Made by a program: the position numbers and the translations under genes
Shown here: positions 1 through 9,125 of the stretch, piece by piece
How the letters are laid out: every line of letters starts with the position of its first letter
How positions within the stretch are numbered: position 1 is the stretch's first letter
NCBI RefSeq assembly: GCF_014217335.1
Contig: NZ_CP060092.1
Span: 4,109,501 to 4,173,500 of the forward strand
DNA from: Teredinibacter purpureus
GTDB taxonomy: Bacteria; Pseudomonadota; Gammaproteobacteria; Pseudomonadales; Cellvibrionaceae
Direction: 5' to 3'
DNA: 64,000 nucleotides
The notes under the pieces: model-generated
The model's database searches: none
The model's input: only the letters and a program-made list of their open reading frames with translations
What the model was told of the DNA's origin: nothing

Positions 1-2797
1 AACCTGTTCCTTTCAACTGAACTACTATTTTTTGGCCGGCATTTCCCAATATCAAATCTCGATACAACTGAATCAGGCTCGCTTTGTTAACCTGTTCGAA
101 TGCCGCAATCAACTGTTGTTTGGAATCAAAGGTTAATCGCCCATCATAAAAGTCTGCCATTAAAGGCTTCATTTCTTCACCGAAATCCAGCGGTTGCTTT
201 GTCAACAACTCCAATTGCGAACGTTTTATTTGTTCTATCACAGACTCATCAATACTGTCTAATTCAGCAAGAAATTCACGTCTAAACCGGTCGATTCGTT
301 TGCTTACACTTGGCAGCTCGGTATTGTTACTTTGAACAAAAAACATTAAGCCCGGGTATTGATCTACAACCTTAGGCGCTGTTCCCACAACATACCCCAA
401 CTGCTCGTTAGTGCGTAATTGCGTAAAAAAGGCATTACGTGTAAGCGCGTTCAACGTCATGATTTTCGCTTTGCCAACGTACGTTTTTTCTGTCCCAATA
501 AACAATTGAACATACGCATTATCGGTATGCCCCGTTAACGCTTCTTTGTAATGCGTTGACGCACCAGCAACAGGCGTCTTAATCGCACGCTTAAATAAAG
601 CATGGTCAACATTCGGCTGGGGCAGCAACGCTTCAACATCGCTCACTATAGCCAAAACACGCTCTTCGCTATAATTACCATAAGCAAAAACACGTAACCG
701 ATTCGCCGAGAGTAACCCTTTATGGAACGCAACGAGCTGCTCTCGCGTTAAGCTTTCTACCGCTTGCTTTTCTGCTTCCCGAGACCAACTGTTCGCCAGA
801 AGTTCTCGGCTTAACAAACCAAACATTTGACGATAAGGGGCCGACTTTTCTCGGTTATCCAAATCTTGACGTAAAGAATCTAGCGCTTTCGAGAACTCTT
901 CAGCACTGACATCCCACTGACTTAACGCTTTAAATACCTTTAGGGCCAAAACATCATGTTTAGCATTAAATAAGCTCAAACTTACCGTAAGGTCATTACC
1001 ATTAAAGCCAAAATCCAACCCAATTCCCGCCTGCCCTGCTCGATCAATAAGCGACAACTGCTGAGAGGTTAGAACCTTTACTAAGATTTTTGCCAGCATT
1101 TGATTTTGAACCGAAGAAGCCCCCAAATCACTGTTCAACAAAAACTCTAACGTGCCTTTTTGGTCTTGATAGCTATCGCTATGCGTTAGCCAAATTTCTG
1201 AATGCCCCTTACCTTTCAAAAGGGTTGGTGATTTAATTGTACTTGCCTCAACAATGGCCGCCTCTTTAGAAAACAAATCATTTTCAGCCGGCAAATTAAA
1301 CGTAAGTGTTTCGGCAATGCTACGCCATTTTGCTATATCGGCACGCGTAATATCCTCAATAGCGTAGCCTCCCTCATGGTAAGGAATGGCTTTTTCAACT
1401 CGTTCATGTTGACTTATGTACCAGATACGTGCCCTTTCTGGCGTAAGATAGGATAAAACATCGTTAACCGCCAACTCATCAAATGAACTATAAACATACG
1501 GGTTTGAAATAACCCACTCAGGATTATATTGAAGTAGCGTTGAACTCAAATGAATGGCCGTTTTTAACGGCTGCTGCATATCTAAATTCGCAAATTTCTT
1601 TTCTTTTATCGCCTTCTGCTCAAGAAAATATTTTTTATCTACGCCCTCGCGTTTTATAAGCTCTATATAAGCAAAAATCGCTGCAATAACCTCATCACGT
1701 TTGGTCATACCTTCATCAGTAAGATCCACAAAAACATCAAAACTGCCATCGTAATCGTATGCAACTGGATCGACCTGCGCATACAACGACTTCACCAAAT
1801 TCTTTTCTCGCAACTGCTGGGCGACCGTACCAGGCTCTTCTGATGCCAGTAGGCTGTTAACATATTCATTCGGTTTATTTTTCCAAAGCTCTGAATTATT
1901 CGGCATGGGAAAGCGTAGCATTATCATCTTCAAATCCATTACAGACGCATAATGAATTTTTTTCGACATTTGAGCCTCTGTTACACCTGTAACAGGGACC
2001 GCCGGCTTATCAATATTATTATTTTCAATGGCCGAAAAATGTTTTGTAGCCAATAACGTTTGCTCCGCTAAGCTTTTATTGCTTACCATAACGAGCTTCA
2101 TAATATTAGCCGAATAATAACGTTCAAAAAACGCCACTAAATCCTCATTCAAGACCGAACCGGGCTTATCTGATAGGGTGTCTAAATTACCAACGGCCAA
2201 CTGACTTGCTGGGTGCGCCGGGTTGCCCGTCACACCGTTTAGGTAGTTTATTATTCGACCGTCCTGACTGCGACCCATCGACCATTCACTATTAACCGCG
2301 TTCCGCTCTTTATCGCTATACTCCAAATCAAAACGCGGCGCTTTAAAATAGTCACTAAACATATCAAGAGCTTCATCCAACTTCCCTGCCGGCAACGAAA
2401 AGAAATAATTGGTGTGATCTGGTGCGGTGTACGCATTCCAGCTGCCCGAATTATGATCAATAAATTGCTGAAGCGTGTTTGGATCAGGGTATTTCTCTGT
2501 GCCTAAGAAAAGCATATGCTCTAAATAGTGCGCTAAACCTTGCTGATGCTCTGGGTTCTGAAAACTACCCACACCTAACGCTAGAGAAACGGCCGCTATT
2601 TCACTACTCGTATCTTCTACCAAGATCACCTCCATGCCATTACTGAGTGTTAAAGTTGCATATTGGCGTGTATCTTTTGGGCTTTTCTGAATAACGATGG
2701 CCGCTCTATTTTCAGCGTCTGGCTGTGAAGCGGTACACCCCTGCAAGCCCATCACAAGCACTGCTCCCAGCACAATAACAGAAAGTTTTTTCAGCAT
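1..2797 (-). CDS. M16 family zinc metallopeptidase, lipoprotein (3' end outside window)
   Basis: This is a large pitrilysin/protease III-type peptidase that reads from the ATG at 2797 leftward out of the window; 932 codons are visible without a stop. The N-terminus is a lipoprotein signal with lipobox LQGC (Cys21), so it is predicted to be membrane-anchored in the periplasm. The inverted zinc motif HYLEH (H90, E93, H94) is present, and the downstream RNAVNSEW block matches the segment that carries the third zinc ligand in M16A enzymes. The length fits the clamshell M16A architecture of several roughly 230-residue domains, of which only the first is catalytic. It probably degrades periplasmic peptides. 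It is divergent from the VOC gene at 2925, with a 127-bp shared promoter region. The family call is firm; the substrate is unknown. Confidence 0.9.
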   Translation of the reverse strand, partial: MLKKLSVIVLGAVLVMGLQGCTASQPDAENRAAIVIQKSPKDTRQYATLTLSNGMEVILVEDTSSEIAAVSLALGVGSFQNPEHQQGLAHYLEHMLFLGTEKYPDPNTLQQFIDHNSGSWNAYTAPDHTNYFFSLPAGKLDEALDMFSDYFKAPRFDLEYSDKERNAVNSEWSMGRSQDGRIINYLNGVTGNPAHPASQLAVGNLDTLSDKPGSVLNEDLVAFFERYYSANIMKLVMVSNKSLAEQTLLATKHFSAIENNNIDKPAVPVTGVTEAQMSKKIHYASVMDLKMIMLRFPMPNNSELWKNKPNEYVNSLLASEEPGTVAQQLREKNLVKSLYAQVDPVAYDYDGSFDVFVDLTDEGMTKRDEVIAAIFAYIELIKREGVDKKYFLEQKAIKEKKFANLDMQQPLKTAIHLSSTLLQYNPEWVISNPYVYSSFDELAVNDVLSYLTPERARIWYISQHERVEKAIPYHEGGYAIEDITRADIAKWRSIAETLTFNLPAENDLFSKEAAIVEASTIKSPTLLKGKGHSEIWLTHSDSYQDQKGTLEFLLNSDLGASSVQNQMLAKILVKVLTSQQLSLIDRAGQAGIGLDFGFNGNDLTVSLSLFNAKHDVLALKVFKALSQWDVSAEEFSKALDSLRQDLDNREKSAPYRQMFGLLSRELLANSWSREAEKQAVESLTREQLVAFHKGLLSANRLRVFAYGNYSEERVLAIVSDVEALLPQPNVDHALFKRAIKTPVAGASTHYKEALTGHTDNAYVQLFIGTEKTYVGKAKIMTLNALTRNAFFTQLRTNEQLGYVVGTAPKVVDQYPGLMFFVQSNNTELPSVSKRIDRFRREFLAELDSIDESVIEQIKRSQLELLTKQPLDFGEEMKPLMADFYDGRLTFDSKQQLIAAFEQVNKASLIQLYRDLILGNAGQKIVVQLKGTG

Positions 2798-2924
2798 TAG
2801 GTTATCCTTTAAACAATTATTCTTTTAAGAAGCTGGATGAGAAGTTTCAACAACCCAAACTTAAACGGCCACATATAGTAGCAGTAATGCGCTGTATCCG
2901 GTCAAGCAAACAAGGAACCTCAAA

Positions 2925-3278
2925 GTGAACCTTCATGAAAAGTTAAATTATGTTGAATTCTCGGCCAACAATTTGACCGCAACGCAGCAATTTTTCTCCA
3001 CAGTTTTTGATTGGACATTTACCCATTACGGCCCCGAATACACGGCTTTCGACTATCAAGGGCTTGAAGGTGGCTTTTATTTAGGCAATGCCTCATCTTC
3101 CCCTGAGCGTGGCGGTGCATTACTGGTGTTCTACAGTGAAGATTTAAGGCGTACTCAGGTAAAAATTGAAGCCGCGGGCGGTGTTATCGTCAAAGCTATC
3201 TTTGATTTCCCCGGTGGACGACGCTTCCATTTCTGCGAACCCAGCGGCAACGAGTTTGCCGTATGGTCGGACAACTAA
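2925..3278 (+). CDS. VOC (glyoxalase/bleomycin resistance-type) domain protein
   Basis: This is a 117-residue single-domain protein of the vicinal oxygen chelate fold. It opens with the usual 'YVEFSANN' beta-strand, has FYLG and GGALLVFYSEDL strands, and ends with the typical 'FCEPSGNEFAVWSDN' motif, in which the Glu is a usual metal ligand. The start is GTG at 2925 with AGGAA nine bases upstream. Such small VOC proteins act as lyases, dioxygenases or antibiotic-binding proteins, and the sequence alone does not say which. It is convergent with pckA, and a shared hairpin terminator lies between them. Confidence 0.8.
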   Translation: MNLHEKLNYVEFSANNLTATQQFFSTVFDWTFTHYGPEYTAFDYQGLEGGFYLGNASSSPERGGALLVFYSEDLRRTQVKIEAAGGVIVKAIFDFPGGRRFHFCEPSGNEFAVWSDN

Positions 3279-3354
3279 TGAAGGTATGGGCCTTTTGGCG
3301 GCCCCTAGCCTTTATTGCTCCATCGTTTGCACACCAATACCTGACAAACATAAA

Positions 3355-3386
3355 AAAAGGCACCGCCCTTTCGGGAAATGCCTTTT
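3355..3386. terminator. Bidirectional hairpin terminator between VOC gene and pckA
   Basis: The arms AAAAGGCA (3355-3362) and TGCCTTTT (3379-3386) pair perfectly, with a small CCC/GGG inner stem. A/T-rich flanks on both sides suit termination of both convergent genes. Confidence 0.75.
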
Positions 3387-3426
3387 GTATAGCGCAGTGT
3401 TATAGCCTGTACTGCAGTGTCGTGTT

Positions 3427-5049
3427 TTAAGCTTCTGTCACCGCCTGCTGTGGGCCTGCAGCCACTAGCGCTTTGCCTTCGGCGTTATCAGTAAACTTCT
3501 CAAAGTTCTTCACAAACAAACCTGCTAGATTGGCGGCCTTCTCATCCCAGTCTGCAACATTTGCATAGGTGTCACGCGGATCAAGAATTGCGTCATCTAC
3601 ACCCGCTAGTGAAGTAGGGACTTCTAAGTTAAATACTGGAATATTCTTGGTATCGGCCTTGTCTACACTGCCGTCCAAAATCGCATCAATAATGCCGCGC
3701 GTATCTTTAATAGAAATACGTTTTCCAGAACCATTCCAACCAGTATTCACGAGATAGGCTGTAGCACCGGCCGCATTCATACGTGCGACTAACTCTTCTC
3801 CGTACTTCACTGGGTGTAGCGTTAAGAACGCTTTACCAAAACAAGCAGAGAAGGTTGGCGTAGGCTCAGTAATACCGCGTTCAGTACCGGCCAGCTTCGC
3901 TGTAAAACCAGACAAGAAGTGATACTGCGTTTGCTCTGGCGTTAACTTCGATACAGGTGGCAATACACCAAATGCATCAGCCGTTAAGAAGATAACTTTC
4001 TGCGCATGACCTGCGCGAGAAGGCGGTGGAACGATGTTCTCAATATGGTCGATTGGGTAAGATACACGAGTATTCTCGGTAACTGAGCCATCGTCGAAAT
4101 CGATTTTACCATTTGCATCAACCGTTACATTTTCCAGCAACGCATCGCGCTTGATCGCCGCATAAATATCGGGCTCACTTGCTGGGTCTAAGTTAATGGT
4201 TTTTGCGTAGCAGCCGCCTTCGAAGTTAAAGACACCTGTGTCATCCCAACCGTGCTCGTCATCACCAATTAATTTACGTTTTGGATCAGTAGATAGTGTT
4301 GTTTTACCGGTGCCTGATAACCCGAAGAAAATGGCAACGTCGTCCTCTTCACCTACGTTGGCAGAACAGTGCATAGAAGCCATATGCTTTAAGGGTAGGT
4401 AGTAGTTCATCATGGCGAACATACCTTTTTTCATTTCGCCGCCGTACCAAGTACCACCGATAACCTGCATTTTTTCAGTCATGTTAAACACGGTGAATAC
4501 TTCTGAATTCATGCCGTGCTCTTTCCACTTAGGGTTAGAGGTTTTGGAACCGTTCATTACAACGAAGTCTGGCTCACCAAAATTTTCTAGCTCTTCAGCA
4601 GAAGGGCGAATAAACATGTTGGTTACAAAGTGTGCCTGCCATGCAACTTCAACAATAAAGCGCACTTTCATACGAGTATCTTCGTTCGCGCCACAGAAAG
4701 TATCTACCACAAACAGACGATTACCTGACAGCTCATCAACCACCAATTGCTTTAAGTCTTTCCACGCTTCAGGGGTGATTGGCTTGTTATCGTTGTGAGC
4801 GATGTCGGAATCCCACCAGAGGTGTTCCTTGCTCACATCATCAAATACGATAAATTTATCTTTCGGGGAACGGCCAGTAAAAATACCTGTGTTAACATTT
4901 ACTGCACCTAGCTCTGTTACCACGCCTCGCTCATAGCCTTCCAGATTCGGGTTCGTCTCTTCTTCAAACAATTGCTCGTAAGAAGGGTTATAGACGATCT
5001 CCGTCACATTTTGGATACCATATTTGGAAAGGTCTAACTTTACAGCCAT
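3427..5049 (-). CDS. pckA: Phosphoenolpyruvate carboxykinase (ATP)
   Basis: This 540-residue enzyme converts oxaloacetate plus ATP to phosphoenolpyruvate, CO2 and ADP, the first committed step of gluconeogenesis in the cytoplasm. The kinase-1a P-loop [11 protein letters not shown] lies near residues 240-250, followed by the metal-binding DDEHGWDD stretch and the substrate-loop FTGRSPKDK near the N-terminus, all diagnostic of the ATP-dependent form. The start was set at ATG 5049 ([11 protein letters not shown]), preceded by GGGAG at good spacing. An open frame continues 60 codons upstream but has no family similarity. The gene is monocistronic between a terminator and a 322-bp upstream region carrying an FNR-like palindrome. 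Confidence 0.96.
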   Translation of the reverse strand: MAVKLDLSKYGIQNVTEIVYNPSYEQLFEEETNPNLEGYERGVVTELGAVNVNTGIFTGRSPKDKFIVFDDVSKEHLWWDSDIAHNDNKPITPEAWKDLKQLVVDELSGNRLFVVDTFCGANEDTRMKVRFIVEVAWQAHFVTNMFIRPSAEELENFGEPDFVVMNGSKTSNPKWKEHGMNSEVFTVFNMTEKMQVIGGTWYGGEMKKGMFAMMNYYLPLKHMASMHCSANVGEEDDVAIFFGLSGTGKTTLSTDPKRKLIGDDEHGWDDTGVFNFEGGCYAKTINLDPASEPDIYAAIKRDALLENVTVDANGKIDFDDGSVTENTRVSYPIDHIENIVPPPSRAGHAQKVIFLTADAFGVLPPVSKLTPEQTQYHFLSGFTAKLAGTERGITEPTPTFSACFGKAFLTLHPVKYGEELVARMNAAGATAYLVNTGWNGSGKRISIKDTRGIIDAILDGSVDKADTKNIPVFNLEVPTSLAGVDDAILDPRDTYANVADWDEKAANLAGLFVKNFEKFTDNAEGKALVAAGPQQAVTEA

Positions 5050-5371
5050 TATGTCGTCTCCCAATTGTATTGGTGGGTAATAAAAATTTCTTTCGACTCT
5101 GCTAGAACCCGTGCGTTGTAGCGTAAAATGCCTCTTAGGGTTATTCAGCAAACTTATGTCGATTTGCCTTATCACGGTTTCCATTATATGGAAGCGGTGA
5201 ATCGCAGGGAAATTTTGCGGTTGACGCACGTCAAGGAATGGCTCTACTTAAAGAAAATAGTCGCAAATTTGAACCCTCGCGCAAAAATATACGTTTTTTT
5301 AATGCCGCGCTATAAGTAACAGAATGGACGTTCCATTGAGTTATTAACCCAGCGGAAGAAAGACAAGAATA
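5050..5371. other. Intergenic region upstream of pckA
   Basis: This 322-bp region separates the pckA start from the ung stop. The only clear signal is the TTGACG-N2-CGTCAA palindrome at 5221-5234. A 63-codon open frame on the plus strand (5128-5319) has no ribosome binding site or recognisable similarity, and I treat it as non-coding. Confidence 0.6.
5221..5234. promoter_or_regulatory. FNR/Anr-Dnr-like palindrome upstream of pckA
   Basis: The sequence TTGACGCACGTCAA is a perfect inverted repeat with the TTGAY-N4-RTCAA layout of FNR/CRP-superfamily sites. It lies about 180 bp upstream of the pckA start codon. The site was read by eye; binding and the regulated promoter are inference. Confidence 0.35.
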
Positions 5372-6061
5372 CTACGCTGACCAATCGATAGGAGACAAGC
5401 CTAGAGAGGCTAAATAAACATTGGTTTTAGAGAAATGATTGTTCCCAAAAAAACCTCGGTGAGCCGAAAGCGGCGATGGATGGGGCGACGTTAAGATATA
5501 ATGGCGCGCCGAATCAATGTACTGCCCCTTTTTGTGGGCATAACTACCCCACAGCAAAAATACCACATTTTTCTTATGGATATTTACCGCGTTAATAACC
5601 GCATCCGTAAACGTTTCCCAACCTTTACGCTGGTGCGAGCCCGCCTGCCCCCCTTCAACGGTTAAAGTGGCATTTAACAGTAAAACACCTTGCTCTGCCC
5701 AAGCCTGTAGACAGCCCTCTGTTGGCATAGGTAGATCAATATCCTGTGCCAACTCTTTGAATATATTCCGAAGAGACGGAGGAATGCGTACGCTAGGCAA
5801 CACGGAAAAACACAGCCCATGCGCTTGGCCTGGCCCGTGGTACGGGTCCTGCCCCAGGATGACAACCTTAATATCGGAAAACCGTGTAGCATTTAACGCG
5901 TTAAAGATAAGATCGGCAGGCGGAAATAGTGTTTTCCCCGCCTGCGTTTCCTTTTCTAAAAACTGATTGAGTTGGCGCATGTACGGTTTATCGAATTCAT
6001 CTCCGATTACATCTCGCCAACTAGAATGCAGTTTTAACCCCGCCCACCGTTTATTACTCAC
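5372..6061 (-). CDS. ung: Uracil-DNA glycosylase, family 1
   Basis: This 229-residue enzyme excises uracil from DNA, starting base excision repair. The catalytic water-activating loop [11 protein letters not shown] and the minor-groove intercalation loop [10 protein letters not shown] are both intact, and [16 protein letters not shown] is the usual central block. The length equals that of E. coli Ung. It lies 12 bp after lysS on the same strand, so it is probably cotranscribed with prfB-lysS. Confidence 0.95.
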   Translation of the reverse strand: MSNKRWAGLKLHSSWRDVIGDEFDKPYMRQLNQFLEKETQAGKTLFPPADLIFNALNATRFSDIKVVILGQDPYHGPGQAHGLCFSVLPSVRIPPSLRNIFKELAQDIDLPMPTEGCLQAWAEQGVLLLNATLTVEGGQAGSHQRKGWETFTDAVINAVNIHKKNVVFLLWGSYAHKKGQYIDSARHYILTSPHPSPLSAHRGFFGNNHFSKTNVYLASLGLSPIDWSA

Positions 6062-6073
6062 AAGAAGGCTAGC

Positions 6074-7582
6074 TTATTCGGGACGCATATGGGGAAACAG
6101 TAATACGTCACGAATAGATGCGGAGTCTGTCAACAACATGACCAATCGATCGATTCCGATACCTTCGCCTGCGGTTGGCGGTAAACCATATTCTAGTGCG
6201 CGTATATAATCCGCATCGAAATGCATGGCTTCGTCATCTCCCGCATCTTTTTCCGCGACCTGGGCTTGAAAACGTTCGGCTTGATCTTCTGCGTCGTTAA
6301 GCTCAGAAAAGCCATTGGCAATCTCACGCCCACCCACAAAAAACTCAAAGCGGTCCGTTACAAACGGATTGTCGTCGTTGCGACGCGCAAGTGGCGAGAC
6401 TTCTGTTGGGTATTGAGTAATAAAAGTAGGCTGCTCTAAACGATGCTCTACAGTTTTCTCAAAAATTTCGATTTGAATTTTACCCAAACCCCAAATACTT
6501 TTAAGCGGTATACCCAAGCTCTCAGCCACTTTTTTAGCCGGCTCAAACTCATTAATATCATCGGCCGTTAATTCAGGGTTAAAGTGCAAAATTGAGTCGA
6601 CAATACTTAACCTCAAAAAGGGTTTAGAAAAATCGTACATAACAACTTCGGGCTCTTCACCTTCTTTTGCCGGTTTAGTGCTGGCAACCTCTGTGGAACC
6701 CAAAACTGATTGGGTCAGTTTACGCAACATATCTTCGGTTAAATCCATTAGGTCGTTGTAGTCGGCATAGGCCTGATAAAACTCCAGCATGGTGAACTCA
6801 GGGTTATGTCGCGTACTCAAGCCTTCGTTACGAAAGTTGCGGTTAATTTCGTACACGCGCTCGAAGCCCCCAACCACTAAACGCTTTAAATACAGCTCTG
6901 GGGCGATGCGTAAATACATGTCGATATCTAACGCATTATGAAAGGTTTCAAACGGTCGGGCAGTGGCACCACCAGGAATCGCTTGTAGCATTGGCGTTTC
7001 TACTTCGAGGAAGTCACTGCTATTGAGGTAATCGCGAATAAACTGAACTACTTTTGTTCGTGTAACGAAGGTATTACGCACTTCGGGATTTGCAATTAAG
7101 TCAACATAGCGCTGACGATACCGCATTTCTTGATCGGCCAAACCGTGGAATTTATCAGGCAATGGTCGCAACGCCTTGGTGAGTAATTGATTGTCATCCA
7201 AGCTTACATATAAATCGCCTTTGCCTGATTTATGTAATTGGCCGGTGACGCCCACAATATCGCCAAGATCGAGCGATTTGGCAAATGGCCGTGCTTCTTT
7301 GGTCACATATAATTGAATCTGACCACTCACATCCTGAATAACCATAAAGGCGCCACGATTACGAATGACGCGTCCAGCAACCGAAAATACCATCGCTTTT
7401 TCTTCGAGCGCCTCTTTGGTTTCTTCACCATAGGTATTTTGTAAATGTTGCGCTTTGGCATTGGGACGGAAGCTATTGGGAAATGCATTCCCCTGCTCAC
7501 GTAGACCAGCCAATTTAGCACGACGTTCAGCGATTAACTTGTTTTCGTCTGGCTTTGCGTCGTTTGGGTTTTGGTTGCTCAT
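6074..7582 (-). CDS. lysS: Lysine--tRNA ligase, class II
   Basis: This 502-residue class II synthetase charges tRNA-Lys. The N-terminal OB-fold anticodon-binding domain (about residues 55-150) contains the 'AGRVIRNRG' strand. Motif 2 is [15 protein letters not shown] and motif 3 is [11 protein letters not shown] near the C-terminus. The start ATG 7582 gives a normal N-terminal extension ([15 protein letters not shown]). As in many gammaproteobacteria it lies directly downstream of prfB, here after a 176-bp spacer that contains a hairpin and a short tandem repeat. Confidence 0.96.
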   Translation of the reverse strand: MSNQNPNDAKPDENKLIAERRAKLAGLREQGNAFPNSFRPNAKAQHLQNTYGEETKEALEEKAMVFSVAGRVIRNRGAFMVIQDVSGQIQLYVTKEARPFAKSLDLGDIVGVTGQLHKSGKGDLYVSLDDNQLLTKALRPLPDKFHGLADQEMRYRQRYVDLIANPEVRNTFVTRTKVVQFIRDYLNSSDFLEVETPMLQAIPGGATARPFETFHNALDIDMYLRIAPELYLKRLVVGGFERVYEINRNFRNEGLSTRHNPEFTMLEFYQAYADYNDLMDLTEDMLRKLTQSVLGSTEVASTKPAKEGEEPEVVMYDFSKPFLRLSIVDSILHFNPELTADDINEFEPAKKVAESLGIPLKSIWGLGKIQIEIFEKTVEHRLEQPTFITQYPTEVSPLARRNDDNPFVTDRFEFFVGGREIANGFSELNDAEDQAERFQAQVAEKDAGDDEAMHFDADYIRALEYGLPPTAGEGIGIDRLVMLLTDSASIRDVLLFPHMRPE

Positions 7583-7660
7583 GGATCAAGTTTTCCTAAA
7601 AAAATAAATATTTCAATTGGCACAGTCTAGGAGAGATTGGCTAGTAGCTTCCGGGACCGT

Positions 7661-7679
7661 CGCCGACAGAACGTCGGCG
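7661..7679. other. Hairpin between prfB and lysS
   Basis: The arms CGCCGAC (7661-7667) and GTCGGCG (7673-7679) form a GC-rich 7-bp stem with a 5-base loop. It has no T-run on either strand, so it is more likely an mRNA structure or processing site than a terminator. Confidence 0.5.
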
Positions 7680-7721
7680 TAGAGCTTACAGGGAAGCATT
7701 TACAGCGTATCCCAGTAGCTG

Positions 7722-7750
7722 CTACTCAAGCGCTCCTACTCGAAGCGCTC
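7722..7750. repeat. Two-copy 14/15-bp tandem repeat after prfB
   Basis: The unit CTACTCAAGCGCTC (7722-7735) is followed at once by CTACTCGAAGCGCTC (7736-7750), differing by one inserted base. It ends 8 bp short of the prfB stop codon and may be a local duplication. Confidence 0.5.
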
Positions 7751-7758
7751 TTTAAAGA

Positions 7759-8854
7759 TCAAAGGCCCGCTTTAAGGCTAGCCTCAATAAACTCATCCAG
7801 CTTGCCGTCGAGTACCGCTTGGCAATTACTGGTTTGAACGTTGGTGCGTAAATCTTTAATGCGCTGGTCATCCAGCACATAAGAGCGAATCTGGCTGCCC
7901 CAGCCGATATCTGACTTACTGTCTTCCATCGCTTGTTTTTCGGCATTACGCTTTAACAGCTCTTGCTCGTAAACGCGCGCCCGTAACATTTTCCACGCTT
8001 TGTCGCGATTGGCGTGCTGCGAGCGTTCGCTTTGGCACTGTACCACTACACCACTAGGTTCGTGAGTTAAACGTACGGCAGAATCCGTTTTGTTAATGTG
8101 CTGACCTCCCGCGCCGGAGGCACGGTAGGTGTCTGTGCGTACATCGGACGGGTTAATATCTATCTCAATATTGTCATCGATTTCTGGGTAAACAAATACA
8201 GATGAGAACGAGGTATGACGACGACTCCCCGAATCAAACGGCGATTTGCGCACTAAACGATGTACGCCCGTTTCTGTACGTAACCAGCCGAAAGCGTATT
8301 CACCTTCAAATCGAATAGTGGCGCTTTTAATGCCTGCGACATCTCCAGCAGACGCTTCTTCAAGTGTCGTTTTAAAGCCTTTATCTTCACCCCAGCGTAA
8401 ATACATGCGCAAGATCATTTCTGCCCAGTCTTGCGCTTCAGTACCGCCAGAGCCCGATTGAATATCTAAAAAGGCATTGTTAGGGTCCATTTCACCGGAA
8501 AACATACGACGAAATTCAAGTTTAGCTAATTGCTTTTCTAAGCCTTGAGCTTCAGATTCAACGTCGGCAATACTGTCTTCATCGTCTTCTTCTACCGCCA
8601 TATCAATCAAATCACGGCAATCATCAACGCCTTGCTCTAAATTTTCGATGGTTTCTACCACCAATTCTAAAGACGATCGCTCGCGCCCTAACGCTTGCGC
8701 ACGCTCTGGCTTATTCCATACATCCGGCTCAGCCAGCTCTAATTCAACTTCTGCTAAACGCTCTTTCTTTTCAGCATATTCAAAGATACCCCCTAAGCAC
8801 GTCAGTACGCGCTCGCAGATCGGAGAGGATGTTAAGTAAGGGACTAATTTCCAT
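7759..8854 (-). CDS. prfB: Peptide chain release factor 2 (programmed +1 frameshift)
   Basis: RF2 recognises UGA and UAA and triggers peptide release. The gene starts at ATG 8854, reads 24 codons ([11 protein letters not shown]...), meets an in-frame TGA at 8782-8780, and continues in the +1 frame from 8781 to the stop at 7759, giving 364 residues against 365 in E. coli. The stop-codon-recognition tripeptide SPF and the peptidyl-hydrolysis motif GGQ ([11 protein letters not shown]) are both intact. Low RF2 favours frameshifting at the internal UGA, so the gene should be autoregulated. An automatic call starting at 8664 would lose the N-terminal domain. Confidence 0.96.
8780..8794 (-). promoter_or_regulatory. 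RF2 programmed frameshift site
   Basis: On the minus strand the sequence is AGGGGG TAT CTT TGA: the internal Shine-Dalgarno (8794-8789), the 3-base spacer, the slippery CTT and the in-frame stop. It is identical to the textbook bacterial RF2 site. Confidence 0.95.
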
Positions 8855-9125
8855 GAAAGCGGCCGTTTGAAAGTGTCAATAGAAAATCCGGCTAAAACCG
8901 AGTAAAAAATGCGCGCGCATTGTAACTCAGGGGCGATATTTCACCAAATAGAGTATTGTCTGATTGCGCATGCTTGGTAACATAGGCGAGATGGCCCACA
9001 ACGAAATAATAAGGGCGCACATTAATAGACTGGTGTAAATCGCTACGCAAGCAAACAGGTAAAGTAAAGAATCTAGTTTACCTCGTCTACACTTACACAA
9101 TAATAACTTATAGAGGTTTAGAAAC

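Noticed and set aside
5128..5319. 63-codon plus-strand frame upstream of pckA
   Set aside because: No binding site or similarity; lies across the probable promoter and palindrome.
8648..8839. 63-codon plus-strand frame over the prfB frameshift site
   Set aside because: Antisense to the prfB N-terminus, which has a clear explanation.
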